33,825 bases of DNA from the NCBI GenBank assembly GCA_934463165.1, contig CAKSJG010000028.1, positions 1 to 33,825 of the forward strand. Direction: 5' to 3'. The position numbers and the translations under genes were made by a program. Each line of letters starts with the position of its first letter. Positions within the stretch are counted from its first letter, which is position 1. Shown here one piece after another: positions 24,601 through 31,182 of the stretch. This DNA comes from an uncultured Clostridia bacterium. Its GTDB lineage: Bacteria; Bacillota; Clostridia; UMGS1810. A model generated the notes under the pieces. The model made no database searches. It was not told the origin of the DNA and saw nothing but the letters and a program-made list of their open reading frames with translations.

Positions 24601-25619
24601 TAATTTGCACAGCCGTTTTCATATGTACCGACTGTTAAATCGCTGTATCGTGCTTCGTCTTTTTTTATATAAAGACCTACTTCTCTGCTTGCCACCATCG
24701 CTTTTGCAAAGTCTATTTTGGTTATATATTCGTCTAATTTTGAATATATCTGCGGAATAATATTGCAGTCGCTCATTATTTTAACTTCGTCTACATATGA
24801 CGGAGCGGTGCGGTAGTTCTCACTTCCGGTTCTGATGTCCATAAACTTAAAATTACTGTCATAAATACCCTCAATCGCATTATGAACGGTTGAATTCTTC
24901 GGAGCAAAGACCACTATATAATGACTTGAATCGCGAAAAATATTGTCTTCCGTATTAAAATTATCATTGTTGATATATATGTATTTAAGAGACGGGAAAT
25001 CATAGAATCCCATAGACTCATCAAATGCCGTAATACCGCTTTCAAAAATAATTGTTTCAACATCATCTGTATTTACATCGTAAGGTTTATCGGCAGCGCC
25101 GTTTCCGAAAAATGTGAGAGTACCGTTTGAGAAAGCCCAGTAAGCGCCGCCGTCGCACTTTCCGCCGAAACCGGCATTTACATTCTTTATATTAGCCTTT
25201 GCGTCCACAATGGTTATATTGCTGTCGGCATAGGCTTCTTCGTCCTTAGATACTACCAAGAAACCTATAAGCATTTCGCAGTCCGAAACACCCATATCCT
25301 CTTTCCAGTCGGCAAATGTATCTTCAATATCTCCCTTTAAAAACTCGGGTTTAAAGGAAAAAAAGTTTGGGATTGAAAGAAGAATTTTTCCGTTAACATT
25401 TCCTCCGACGCATACTGTGTATTCGTATGCGTTTGTGACGGATGGAACTTTTGCGTCAAACGTATACACATAGTCCTCATAACCCTCATCATACGCAATT
25501 TTAACATTTGCCGGAGCATTAAGTTTTGTTTTGCCCGAGGCAAAAACCACCCCTGTCATCATTTGCATAAGCATAAGTACCGACAGTATTATGCTTATGA
25601 CTTTGCTTGTTCTTTTCAT
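21654..25619 (-). CDS. Large multidomain cell-surface protein with SLH-like, LRR and copper-amine-oxidase-like domains
   Basis: A 1321-aa secreted protein. A signal peptide (SIILSVLMLMQMMTGVVFA) is followed by a fibronectin-III-like region, a stretch resembling an SLH domain at about 290-425, two copies of an Ig-like unit that opens IN(D/N)GAAET (near 530 and 825), Listeria/Bacteroides-type repeats (VKEGYAFDGW near 640, KEGYTFLGW near 960, KDGFVFDGWYT near 1150), a BspA-type leucine-rich segment at about 700-780 (ITLPSTLKTIGKAFMKGS), a glycine/serine linker near 1120 and a C-terminal copper-amine-oxidase N-domain-like stalk from 1205 (DRTMLPIRFIAEALGA and DRTYLPIRFVSEKLGA). It is probably wall-bound and adhesive. 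It shares its signal and end domain with the 535-aa neighbour upstream. Confidence 0.85.
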   Translation of the reverse strand: MKRTSKVISIILSVLMLMQMMTGVVFASGKTKLNAPANVKIAYDEGYEDYVYTFDAKVPSVTNAYEYTVCVGGNVNGKILLSIPNFFSFKPEFLKGDIEDTFADWKEDMGVSDCEMLIGFLVVSKDEEAYADSNITIVDAKANIKNVNAGFGGKCDGGAYWAFSNGTLTFFGNGAADKPYDVNTDDVETIIFESGITAFDESMGFYDFPSLKYIYINNDNFNTEDNIFRDSSHYIVVFAPKNSTVHNAIEGIYDSNFKFMDIRTGSENYRTAPSYVDEVKIMSDCNIIPQIYSKLDEYITKIDFAKAMVASREVGLYIKKDEARYSDLTVGTYENGCANYAVDCGWITPKSETEFGANDTLTYGEIQSAIIKECICQDEEHLKLNITVNGLESDDKITYEEFAALLYKAGTLRDNTEDGGYTFEIGPMGSLFEGSISTDFENGEWIATLNGTVKKHVRSLGSETITDEKCKIYDTELFGIEDDNIKLCMDGYKGIVSGIYTTYNIVKDGKVYRADFTINDGAAETNSKTVSLKLNAEGYTKYSIGGGSYKTITSSPISYTLDSKHGEQSVSITFANDDLSKTKTVVKTIKLNNLHKVIYMADGKEFYNIFVGCGDAIPKLKNLPVKEGYAFDGWENLPEIMPDKDITVNAKFVVEPPVASGTFSANDKVKWSLSKDGTLYISGTGSACVVGGSGNEQADHVLEYMTDRAKAETIKKVVVGEGITDIGEYVLYELYNAEEITLPSTLKTIGKAFMKGSNIKNVVIPASIASVNMEMTFEKCEKLENVYFLNKDIALNIPDESSSYQRGINLYGYSDSSVKAYADAHSCTFVSIDPDFAINNGAAETTDKNVKISFNDYAKNDFKQYKINDGEYKNIDGNDIDFVLDSADGEKIISITFKNDSYEIEKTHKIIFNNKHKITYVSGDTIIDEATVGCGAKITATDKIASKEGYTFLGWDIPEIMPDSDVAANAIFAKNADSEQLDAILSDEEKADGISVKSDITVAEENANIQTELINKYSKYTASIIINIDISKGKDENFTPITETENLLTFTVDIPSEIQGKAEYIVLREHNGTVDALTTSKNADGEYIEVKDNTIIIHAKKFSAYQLIAKDADPTPSRRGGGGGGSSSLTVKFETNGAPAIKSVSVSRNNVITAPTAPVKDGFVFDGWYTDKNFATKFDFNTKITKSITLYAKWVEKAKTSIILTIGQKDATIDGKTVSNDVAPKIVNDRTMLPIRFIAEALGAKVDWIEESQTVKITAENIDISLVIGEDFATVNGEKIDLDSPSFIENDRTYLPIRFVSEKLGADVKWDDATQTVNITK

Positions 25620-25623
25620 AAAA

Positions 25624-25673
25624 ACATCCTTTCATAATGTATTATTTTATATTAACCGCCACAGCGGAAAATA
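25624..25673 (-). repeat. Duplicated intergenic leader, copy A
   Basis: The stretch directly after the stop of the 535-aa gene reads TATTTTCCGCTGTGGCGG then TTAATATAAAATAATA; it matches 27300-27338 nearly base for base, and the match resumes through the signal-peptide codons of both genes. Confidence 0.75.
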
Positions 25674-27281
25674 TTACTTTTTGGTAATTGTTATAGTTTG
25701 AGTTGCATTGTCCCACTTGACATCTGCACCGAGCTTTTCTGCCACAAATCTAAGCGGAAGATAAGTTCTGTCGTTTTCTACAAATGCAGGAGAGTCAAGT
25801 TCAACCTCTTTGATCGGCTGATTATAAAGAGCTATCTTCTCTGTTACGCTTGCATATTTTTCGCCGATTTTTATTGAAATATCTGTTTTGCGTGATTTAA
25901 CCGTTACTGTTTGCAGAGGTTCGTACCAATCGACCGCCGCTCCGAGAGCTTCCGCAACAAAACGTATAGGCAGCATTGTTCTATCATTTACAACCATCGG
26001 TGCAACGTCATTTGTAACCGTTTCGCCGTTTACAATTGCATTTACATCACCTATTGTAAGAATGATAACCGTAGGCGGCGTTATATCTTTACTTACCGCC
26101 TCTGTCTTTGCACCATTTGCCGAAACTGCGGAAACAATCGTATCATCCTTTACGAACAGCAAATAATCGTCCCCGCTCTCTAAATTTTCATCCGAAATGC
26201 TGAGTTTAACGTTTTCAACACTTTTTCCGAATTGGCTTTCTTGGCTATAAAATTTTCCGCTGACGGTCGCTTCATTGCCCGAAACGCTTACGCTTCCTTC
26301 GTATTTTACATATCCTTTTACATAGAGCAAGCCGCCCTCCACATCGTCTTGTCCCTCTCTGAACATTTGTCCATTCTCATCTATGAGAAATTTTCCGCTA
26401 TATATTCTGAAATAGCTGTTCAGAGCATTATAAACAATCTTTGCAAGCTGTGCATACGAAACATACGAGTCAAGACCTAATTCTACGTCGCTGCGCAATT
26501 GGACCTCCATAGTCGGCAAAGACGCTCCGCTCGGCATCATAGAATTAGCAAGTTTATCACATATTTGCTCTAAACTCACATTTGTATCATCACCGCCGCT
26601 GAATTTGCTTTCAAATAAGTTCGTACACACTCTGTCAAGATCGTTCCTTGAAACAATCTTATTTGCGTTCTCGTACACATCAGGCATAATCCCTAAGTCA
26701 TAACATATCTTGACGGCATTCGGACATTCAATCTCGGCATCCGATACATAAGTCGGATTATAGCTTTCGGTTTTATGTGCATCATCTTTGATTACTTCTT
26801 CACTCTTTTGAGTACTTTCCTCCGTTGTATCGGCATGTGTTTTTACCTCGCCTGTATAATTAAATGGTGTTGACATTTCGGATGTTCCCAAAATAGGTAT
26901 ATCTTCATCTGCAACATATGAGTCATAATCTTCCCATGTGCCTCCGTAGGTAGCAACCTTAACGGTATAACTACCCGTACCGCCGTTTATCATATCTCCT
27001 AATATGCTCTCATAACCAAAGTCGTATTCTTCATCACGTTCGACAAGAATTGAACCAATCTCAATATTATCTTTATATACGTAAACGATATATAAGTCAT
27101 ATCCGTCCACTAAATCCCAAACAATATTGTCGGAAACATCAATGTTCCAGTCCAGGTCTTTTTCCGTTGCCCAATGTAAATTTTGAGGTGCCAAATTTTC
27201 AGCCAGCACCACACCTGTCATCATTTGCATAAGCATAAGTACCGACAGTATTATGCTTATGGCTTTTCTTGTTCTTTTCAT
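25674..27281 (-). CDS. Surface protein with SLH-like and copper-amine-oxidase-like domains
   Basis: A 535-aa secreted protein, a shorter relative of the 1321-aa neighbour. The signal peptide (SIILSVLMLMQMMTGVVLA) is almost identical. It has a fibronectin-III-like N-terminal region, a linker rich in Glu, Thr and Ser near 150-175, a degenerate SLH-like region at about 180-300 and a C-terminal copper-amine-oxidase N-domain-like stalk from about 415 (DRTMLPIRFVAEALGA, DRTYLPLRFVAEKLGA). The two genes are adjacent and in the same direction, separated by 54 bases, and likely arose by duplication followed by domain exchange. They lie downstream of the sensor kinase operon, suggesting that their expression answers that system. 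Adhesion or S-layer association is inferred. Confidence 0.85.
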   Translation of the reverse strand: MKRTRKAISIILSVLMLMQMMTGVVLAENLAPQNLHWATEKDLDWNIDVSDNIVWDLVDGYDLYIVYVYKDNIEIGSILVERDEEYDFGYESILGDMINGGTGSYTVKVATYGGTWEDYDSYVADEDIPILGTSEMSTPFNYTGEVKTHADTTEESTQKSEEVIKDDAHKTESYNPTYVSDAEIECPNAVKICYDLGIMPDVYENANKIVSRNDLDRVCTNLFESKFSGGDDTNVSLEQICDKLANSMMPSGASLPTMEVQLRSDVELGLDSYVSYAQLAKIVYNALNSYFRIYSGKFLIDENGQMFREGQDDVEGGLLYVKGYVKYEGSVSVSGNEATVSGKFYSQESQFGKSVENVKLSISDENLESGDDYLLFVKDDTIVSAVSANGAKTEAVSKDITPPTVIILTIGDVNAIVNGETVTNDVAPMVVNDRTMLPIRFVAEALGAAVDWYEPLQTVTVKSRKTDISIKIGEKYASVTEKIALYNQPIKEVELDSPAFVENDRTYLPLRFVAEKLGADVKWDNATQTITITKK

Positions 27282-27299
27282 ATAAAAACTTCCTTCCGA

Positions 27300-27338
27300 T
27301 TTAATATTATTTTATATTAACCGCCGCAGCGGAAAATA
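27300..27338 (-). repeat. Duplicated intergenic leader, copy B
   Basis: TATTTTCCGCTGCGGCGG then TTAATATAAAATAATA follows the stop codon of the small membrane protein; one base differs from copy A in the CCGCTGYGGCGG core. The core can form a small CCGC/GCGG hairpin. Confidence 0.75.
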
Positions 27339-27818
27339 TCACAGTTTGCAGTTGTCGATAATCTGTGCGTCCTGATAGTGCATCGTAAGTCCCTGCAACA
27401 TTAAAAATTGTTTCAACTGTTTTTTCTTTTCTGTTGAAACATTTGGACTTTCGTTGAATGCAATCCATATACTGCGCAACTTGTTCCATGCATTGGGGTT
27501 ATTTTCGCAACCGTATTGCTGAATATACGCAATCAGTTCGTCCGCAGCCTGATCGGACGGCGATACGGCAATTCTCGCAAAAAGTTGGTCCCTTTCCTTC
27601 CTTAGTTGCGTCAATGCTCCGGCAAGAGCAAAAAATCCAAGAAAATATATAAACCCTGTCAGGAAAAACACAGCAAATACTCCTACAAGATTGCGTTTCC
27701 TCAGCAAACGCATATATAATTTTTTCAGCGGCTTGTAAAGAAATATAAAGCATACAACACCGGCAATAAGCGGTGCAAATGCCATAAATGATACAATACC
27801 TGATGCATTTTGTTCCAT
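27339..27818 (-). CDS. Small two-helix membrane protein of the Agr-like operon
   Basis: A 159-aa protein with membrane segments at about residues 8-28 (FMAFAPLIAGVVCFIFLY) and 45-67, and a soluble C-terminal tail rich in charged helices. The ATG at 27818 is preferred because it stands 10 bases from AAAGGAG; an earlier ATG at 27827 overlaps the kinase stop. No family is recognised, and it lacks the features of AgrB peptidases. It is the third gene of the regulator-kinase operon and immediately precedes the surface proteins, so it may belong to signal handling or export. Confidence 0.6.
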   Translation of the reverse strand: MEQNASGIVSFMAFAPLIAGVVCFIFLYKPLKKLYMRLLRKRNLVGVFAVFFLTGFIYFLGFFALAGALTQLRKERDQLFARIAVSPSDQAADELIAYIQQYGCENNPNAWNKLRSIWIAFNESPNVSTEKKKQLKQFLMLQGLTMHYQDAQIIDNCKL

Positions 27819-27823
27819 AATAA

Positions 27824-29173
27824 TCATTCTCCTTTTATAATTGTCAAATCCTGTACAAACAGGTTATTTTTTATTTCTGTATTTATCAGTATTTCGGGGT
27901 GGGCATCAATCAGCTTTTTCACAATCGGCAGTCCCTGACCCCGATTTTTGCCTTTTGACGAATACCCCTTTTTCCATATCTTCGACATATCAATCTCGCC
28001 CGAAAATCCGTTGCAAAGCGTTATGCTGTACTGATTGTCGTTTTTCAGCATAACAAGCGATATAACCTTGTTGTCGCTCACCGACGCCGCCTCAACCGCA
28101 TTGTCAAGCAGATTTCCGATGATACGGCACAAATCAAGCGTCGGGACAGAGGTTATATCAACCTCGGAAAATATCGTAATTTCCACATTGATGCCGCCGG
28201 ACATTGCCTCATTCAGCTTTGCATTGATAAGACTTTTCAGCGGCAGCTGTTTAATTTTCTTTGTTGCAAGATAAATATTTTTTGAGATTTTTTCAAGCGT
28301 TTCGCTTTTTAAAATCTCCTCGCCGAAATACTGTTCCAGTTCATCAAACCGCTTTTCCTCAACAAAATCACGCATAGACAAAATCATATTTTTATAGTCG
28401 TGCCGTGATTTTTGCATTTCATCAAGCAGATTTTCTATTGTGGCGGTATAGTTTTTCAATGTTTCAACCTCGTCTTGCTTTGTGATAAGGTCAACCTCGT
28501 TTTTCAAAAGACCTTGCAACATCGACATTGTAAGCACCATCAAAATTGAATACATCGCCACCAAAAACAATGCTCCCACATAAAAAGCATAATTCCCGTA
28601 CTCAATCTGCACCCGTGTTGAAATCACGATAAACAGTGTATCCGTAATGCTCAAAAGCACATAGAGCATACCGAACAACTTCGGATTCAGCACCAGAAAA
28701 TCAAGACTTTTTATAATTGACACCGCTTTTTCGGATATGTACTTTATATTCCGATACTTTTCATAAAACCACATTGCCGCAAATGCCGTGATATTCAAAA
28801 ACACCATTGCATACAGCATCGAATAAAAGCACCTAAGTCCATATGTAAAGCATTCTCTTGCGAATATATACACCGCCGAAAAATATATCAGCATCATCAC
28901 ACGGTGGAAAAATGCTATTATCATTGCGCTTGCAAGTGATGTTATTTTGTTTTCGTTAAGTATCAGTTTACACAGCACGCTTGCCGTCAAAACAAATGCT
29001 CCGACCGAGATATAATGCGGCAGACTGATATTCAAAATAAAATTCACAACAGGTGCCAACGCAACAAATATTGCAAAGCGTGTCCTTCCGGCATTTTCAC
29101 GTCGATACAGCGCAATTCCGACCACAAGCGCAGACAGCGCTGTGAACAGTGCGCTAAATATTTCTACCCACAA
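27824..29173 (-). CDS. AgrC-like sensor histidine kinase (GHKL ATPase type)
   Basis: A 449-aa membrane sensor kinase. About six hydrophobic segments fill the first 220 residues, as in AgrC-type peptide receptors. A coiled segment then leads to the phospho-acceptor SRHDYKNMILSMRDF (His near 256), the N-box GNLLDNAVEAA near 354 and the glycine-rich GQGLPIVKKLID near 415. Its start overlaps the end of the LytTR regulator gene by 20 bases and its end overlaps or abuts the small membrane protein gene. It would sense an extracellular peptide or envelope signal and phosphorylate the adjacent regulator. No agrB or agrD is seen nearby, so the ligand is unknown. Confidence 0.85.
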   Translation of the reverse strand: MWVEIFSALFTALSALVVGIALYRRENAGRTRFAIFVALAPVVNFILNISLPHYISVGAFVLTASVLCKLILNENKITSLASAMIIAFFHRVMMLIYFSAVYIFARECFTYGLRCFYSMLYAMVFLNITAFAAMWFYEKYRNIKYISEKAVSIIKSLDFLVLNPKLFGMLYVLLSITDTLFIVISTRVQIEYGNYAFYVGALFLVAMYSILMVLTMSMLQGLLKNEVDLITKQDEVETLKNYTATIENLLDEMQKSRHDYKNMILSMRDFVEEKRFDELEQYFGEEILKSETLEKISKNIYLATKKIKQLPLKSLINAKLNEAMSGGINVEITIFSEVDITSVPTLDLCRIIGNLLDNAVEAASVSDNKVISLVMLKNDNQYSITLCNGFSGEIDMSKIWKKGYSSKGKNRGQGLPIVKKLIDAHPEILINTEIKNNLFVQDLTIIKGE

Positions 29174-29903
29174 TAGCCATCAGCTCCTTTACTTTCCGAA
29201 GTGAGAGCGGGCAGATGTTGCCGCCGGACAAGTCTAAATGTGCATCACTTCGCTCCGTGTGTATTTTCAGTATTTTCTCGGTATTGACGATGATTGCCCT
29301 GTGGCACTGAAAGAACCGCCTGTCAAGTTCTTTGGCGATTTCTTTAAGCGGAGTATAACTCTCTATCGTTCTGCTCGGCGTGTGTATTATGATTTTTCTG
29401 CCTATACTGTCGGTTTCGATATAAATTATATCATTCAGTATTACGGGGAAGTAGTCAAGCCCCGATTTAATCATAATATGCTTATCCTCGTTTTTGATAA
29501 CCGAGCTTTCCTTGATTACCGTATCAAAGCACTCTGTCAGACGCTTTTTGAACTGTTTGTCCGTTTTGTCTATAAAGTCGAGAATTTTCAGCTTATAGGA
29601 CAGCGCCGTCATACCGAGCTCCGTGTGTGAGGTTATGAAAATAATATACCCGAGATAATCGTATTCCCGTATTTTCTGCGCAAGATTAAGGCCGTTCACA
29701 TTTGTCGCAAGCTCTATATCCAAAAGATAAATGTTTCTGCACTGATCCGACGCTTTGGCATATTCCAAAACCTTTGAAAAATCGCTCTGTATCTGATGAC
29801 AGTCAAATTCAAATTTGCTGTTTTCAAAATACTCCAATGCGACAGACGCTATCTTAATTAGCGTTGATTTTACATCTTCGCAGATGATTATATTAAACTT
29901 CAT
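29154..29903 (-). CDS. LytTR-type response regulator (AgrA-like)
   Basis: A 249-aa response regulator. The receiver domain has the acidic ICED near residue 9 and the phospho-acceptor Asp in YLLDIEL near residue 60, with IIFITSH and a lysine-bearing LSYKLKILDFIDK later. The LytTR DNA-binding domain occupies about 140-245 (IYIETDSIGRKIIIHT, FQCHRAIIVNTEKI). The ATG at 29903 has GGAGG 9 bases upstream; a GTG two codons earlier is the alternative. It forms an operon with the AgrC-like kinase, and two direct repeats at 29968-30002 upstream fit a LytTR operator and so autoregulation. Confidence 0.88.
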   Translation of the reverse strand: MKFNIIICEDVKSTLIKIASVALEYFENSKFEFDCHQIQSDFSKVLEYAKASDQCRNIYLLDIELATNVNGLNLAQKIREYDYLGYIIFITSHTELGMTALSYKLKILDFIDKTDKQFKKRLTECFDTVIKESSVIKNEDKHIMIKSGLDYFPVILNDIIYIETDSIGRKIIIHTPSRTIESYTPLKEIAKELDRRFFQCHRAIIVNTEKILKIHTERSDAHLDLSGGNICPLSLRKVKELMAIVGRNI

Positions 29904-29930
29904 TCTCACTCACCTCCGGGCGCATATATA

Positions 29931-29959
29931 ATTTTATCTTAAAATATGTTCCCGTTAAA
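29931..29959 (-). promoter_or_regulatory. Promoter of the LytTR regulator/kinase operon
   Basis: Leftward TTTAAC (29959-29954), 17 bases, TAAAAT (29936-29931). The weak -35 box, together with the repeats ending 9 bases upstream, suggests an activator-dependent promoter. Confidence 0.55.
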
Positions 29960-29967
29960 TACTTTCT

Positions 29968-30002
29968 GCGTGAATGATACATTTTAGCGCGTGAATGATA
30001 CA
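29968..30002 (-). promoter_or_regulatory. LytTR operator: two direct repeats
   Basis: GCGTGAATGATACA occurs at 29968-29981 and again at 29989-30002, 21 bases start to start, two helical turns, as AgrA/LytTR dimers require. It lies just upstream of the operon promoter. Confidence 0.7.
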
Positions 30003-30198
30003 AACTTCATTAATTTTTTGTTTTTCAGGCATATCTTCTCTTGTTAAAAGCAGATAAATTAAACGTAAATGCACACAATATATATGTATTATAACATAAT
30101 TCGCATAAAAATGCAATCATATTGTTTGCATTAAAGAAATTTTTGATTGTCGATAGCGGAATAAATCTACTGTATAATTATATAGAGGTGTAATTGAA

Positions 30199-30426
30199 AT
30201 GAAAAATAAAAATTTTGATGTCTGGTTAGGGATAGGGCTTAACATACTTCACTACCGTAAGGAACAGGGAATGACGCAGATTCAGCTTGCGGAAAAATGC
30301 AATATCAGCAGAACATATATGCAGAAAATTGAAACTGCCGCTTGCTCCTGCACGCTTGATACTTTGATTGAAATTGCGGAAGCACTAAATATTCCGCTTA
30401 AAAAACTTTTTGAATTTCGGGACTAA
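30199..30426 (+). CDS. Small XRE-family transcriptional regulator
   Basis: A 75-aa protein made almost wholly of a Cro/CI-type helix-turn-helix (LHYRKEQGMTQIQLAEKCN, then ISRTYMQKIE and the closing LIEIAEALNIPLKKLFEF). GAGGTG stands 8 bases before the ATG. TATAAT at 30173-30178 is the likely -10; the -35 is poor. An inverted repeat AATGCAA/TTGCATT (30110-30132) just upstream of the promoter could be its operator. It is divergent from the LytTR operon and may adjust it; it could also belong to a mobile element. Confidence 0.8.
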   Translation: MKNKNFDVWLGIGLNILHYRKEQGMTQIQLAEKCNISRTYMQKIETAACSCTLDTLIEIAEALNIPLKKLFEFRD

Positions 30427-30624
30427 AAACAAGAGCATCGTCATTTTGCAAATGATAATGCTCTTGCTATGCTTAAAGCGGGTAATGTTATCAAACAGAC
30501 GCCCCTTAAAGTCATCATATTATTTTTTAGAAAGAAGTGATTTTTTATGTTGAACTACACTAAGAAAGGATATCAAAGTTTCCTTTGATAATTCTATTAT
30601 ACCGCATAGTTTCCGATTTGTCAG
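30423..30624 (-). ncRNA. Putative small RNA B
   Basis: A leftward transcription unit without a credible gene. The promoter is CTGACA (30624-30619), 17 bases, TATAAT (30601-30596). Transcription would start near 30589, directly at the hairpin TATCAAAGGAAACTTTGATA (30590-30571), an 8-bp stem with a GAAA tetraloop. The RNA contains pyrimidine-rich TCCTTTCTT, able to pair with ribosome sites, and ends at a strong terminator, CAAGAGCAT/ATGCTCTTG (30466-30430) followed by TTTTTAG. Length about 165 nt. It runs convergent to the XRE gene. A 24-codon frame inside (MTLRGVCLITLP) has no ribosome site. Confidence 0.55.
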
Positions 30625-30647
30625 CTCCTTTTTTGAAATTATTGCAG

Positions 30648-30840
30648 AAAAAAACAACCTGAACACAGTCAGATTGCTTTTTTCTTGTTTAAAAACGTTT
30701 CAATTCACTCCTATTACATATGTGATTTTAAGTAATAGGAGACAGTCAGCGGGTAAATATCCGCTTTAATAAAATAACATAATTCTTAAATATAAATTCT
30801 CGAACAATTATATGTTATCGCACTTTATATAACTTGTCAA
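30648..30840 (-). ncRNA. Putative small RNA A
   Basis: Leftward TTGACA (30840-30835), 17 bases, TAACAT (30817-30812) should start an RNA near 30805. It contains AGCGG/CCGCT and CCTATTAC/GTAATAGG stem-loops (the latter 30709-30740), then a terminator CAATCTGA/TCAGGTTG (30676-30655) followed by seven T. Length about 155 nt. Only a four-codon frame follows the AGGAG. The spacing of promoter, stems and terminator is that of a stand-alone small RNA. Confidence 0.5.
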
Positions 30841-30842
30841 AT

Positions 30843-30875
30843 TAAAAAGGACTACGATTTAAAACCATAGTCCTT
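30843..30875 (-). terminator. Leftward terminator downstream of integrase 2
   Basis: AAGGACTA (30847-30854) pairs with TAGTCCTT (30868-30875); leftward the stem runs into TTTTTAAT. Counterpart of the terminator at 8230-8275. Confidence 0.65.
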
Positions 30876-30917
30876 ATATAACGCTAAGACATTTTTGTGA
30901 GCATCATTTTATGCATA

Positions 30918-30950
30918 AAATGGTGTAGTAATGGTGTAGTTGGGTGCAGT
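30918..30950. repeat. Arm-like tandem repeats left of the 17-bp block, copy 2
   Basis: AAATGGTGTAGT, AATGGTGTAGT and TGGGTGCAGT follow one another, nearly the same series as at 8529-8562 and in the same orientation. If element 1 ends at 30994-31010, these are its right-end integrase arm sites. Confidence 0.45.
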
Positions 30951-30993
30951 TAAACACCTCAAAAGCCCCATTTTATGCGGTTTACTTATCCAA

Positions 30994-31010
30994 CGGCTTC
31001 ATTGTCGGGA
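30994..31010. repeat. 17-bp direct repeat, candidate attachment core, copy 2
   Basis: CGGCTTCATTGTCGGGA, identical to 8397-8413. The leftward frame through it ends PTMKPLDK then stop, against PTMKPLEK in copy 1. Confidence 0.5.
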
Positions 31011-31135
31011 CGAAATGGTACATCATTCACTTGCTGTTCTATCATCTGCCAAGTTCTACTGATATGTTGTTTGAAGCCCATTTTTAGACTTTCCTATCTC
31101 CTAAACGTACACCCTCGGAGCAGCATTATTTGTAG

Positions 31136-31156
31136 AAATTGGTGTAAATGATGTAA
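31136..31156. repeat. Arm-like repeats at the integrase end of element 2
   Basis: TTGGTGTAAA and TGATGTAAAT in tandem, 27 bases after the integrase 2 stop; related to the series at 8529-8562. Confidence 0.35.
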
Positions 31157-31182
31157 ATCTAATGCCCACGAAAACGAGCAGT

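Larger units (their letters stand above)
30427..31182. other. Gene-free region between XRE gene and integrase 2
   Basis: It contains two leftward small-RNA units (30423-30624 and 30648-30840), the integrase 2 terminator (30843-30875), arm-like repeats (30918-30950), the 17-base repeat (30994-31010) and further arm-like repeats (31136-31156). No ordinary gene fits. Confidence 0.6.

Noticed and set aside
30695..30740. GTTTCAATTC followed by a stem-forming stretch, resembling a CRISPR repeat
   Set aside because: Only a single copy exists in the window, with no spacers and no cas genes; it fits better as part of small RNA A.
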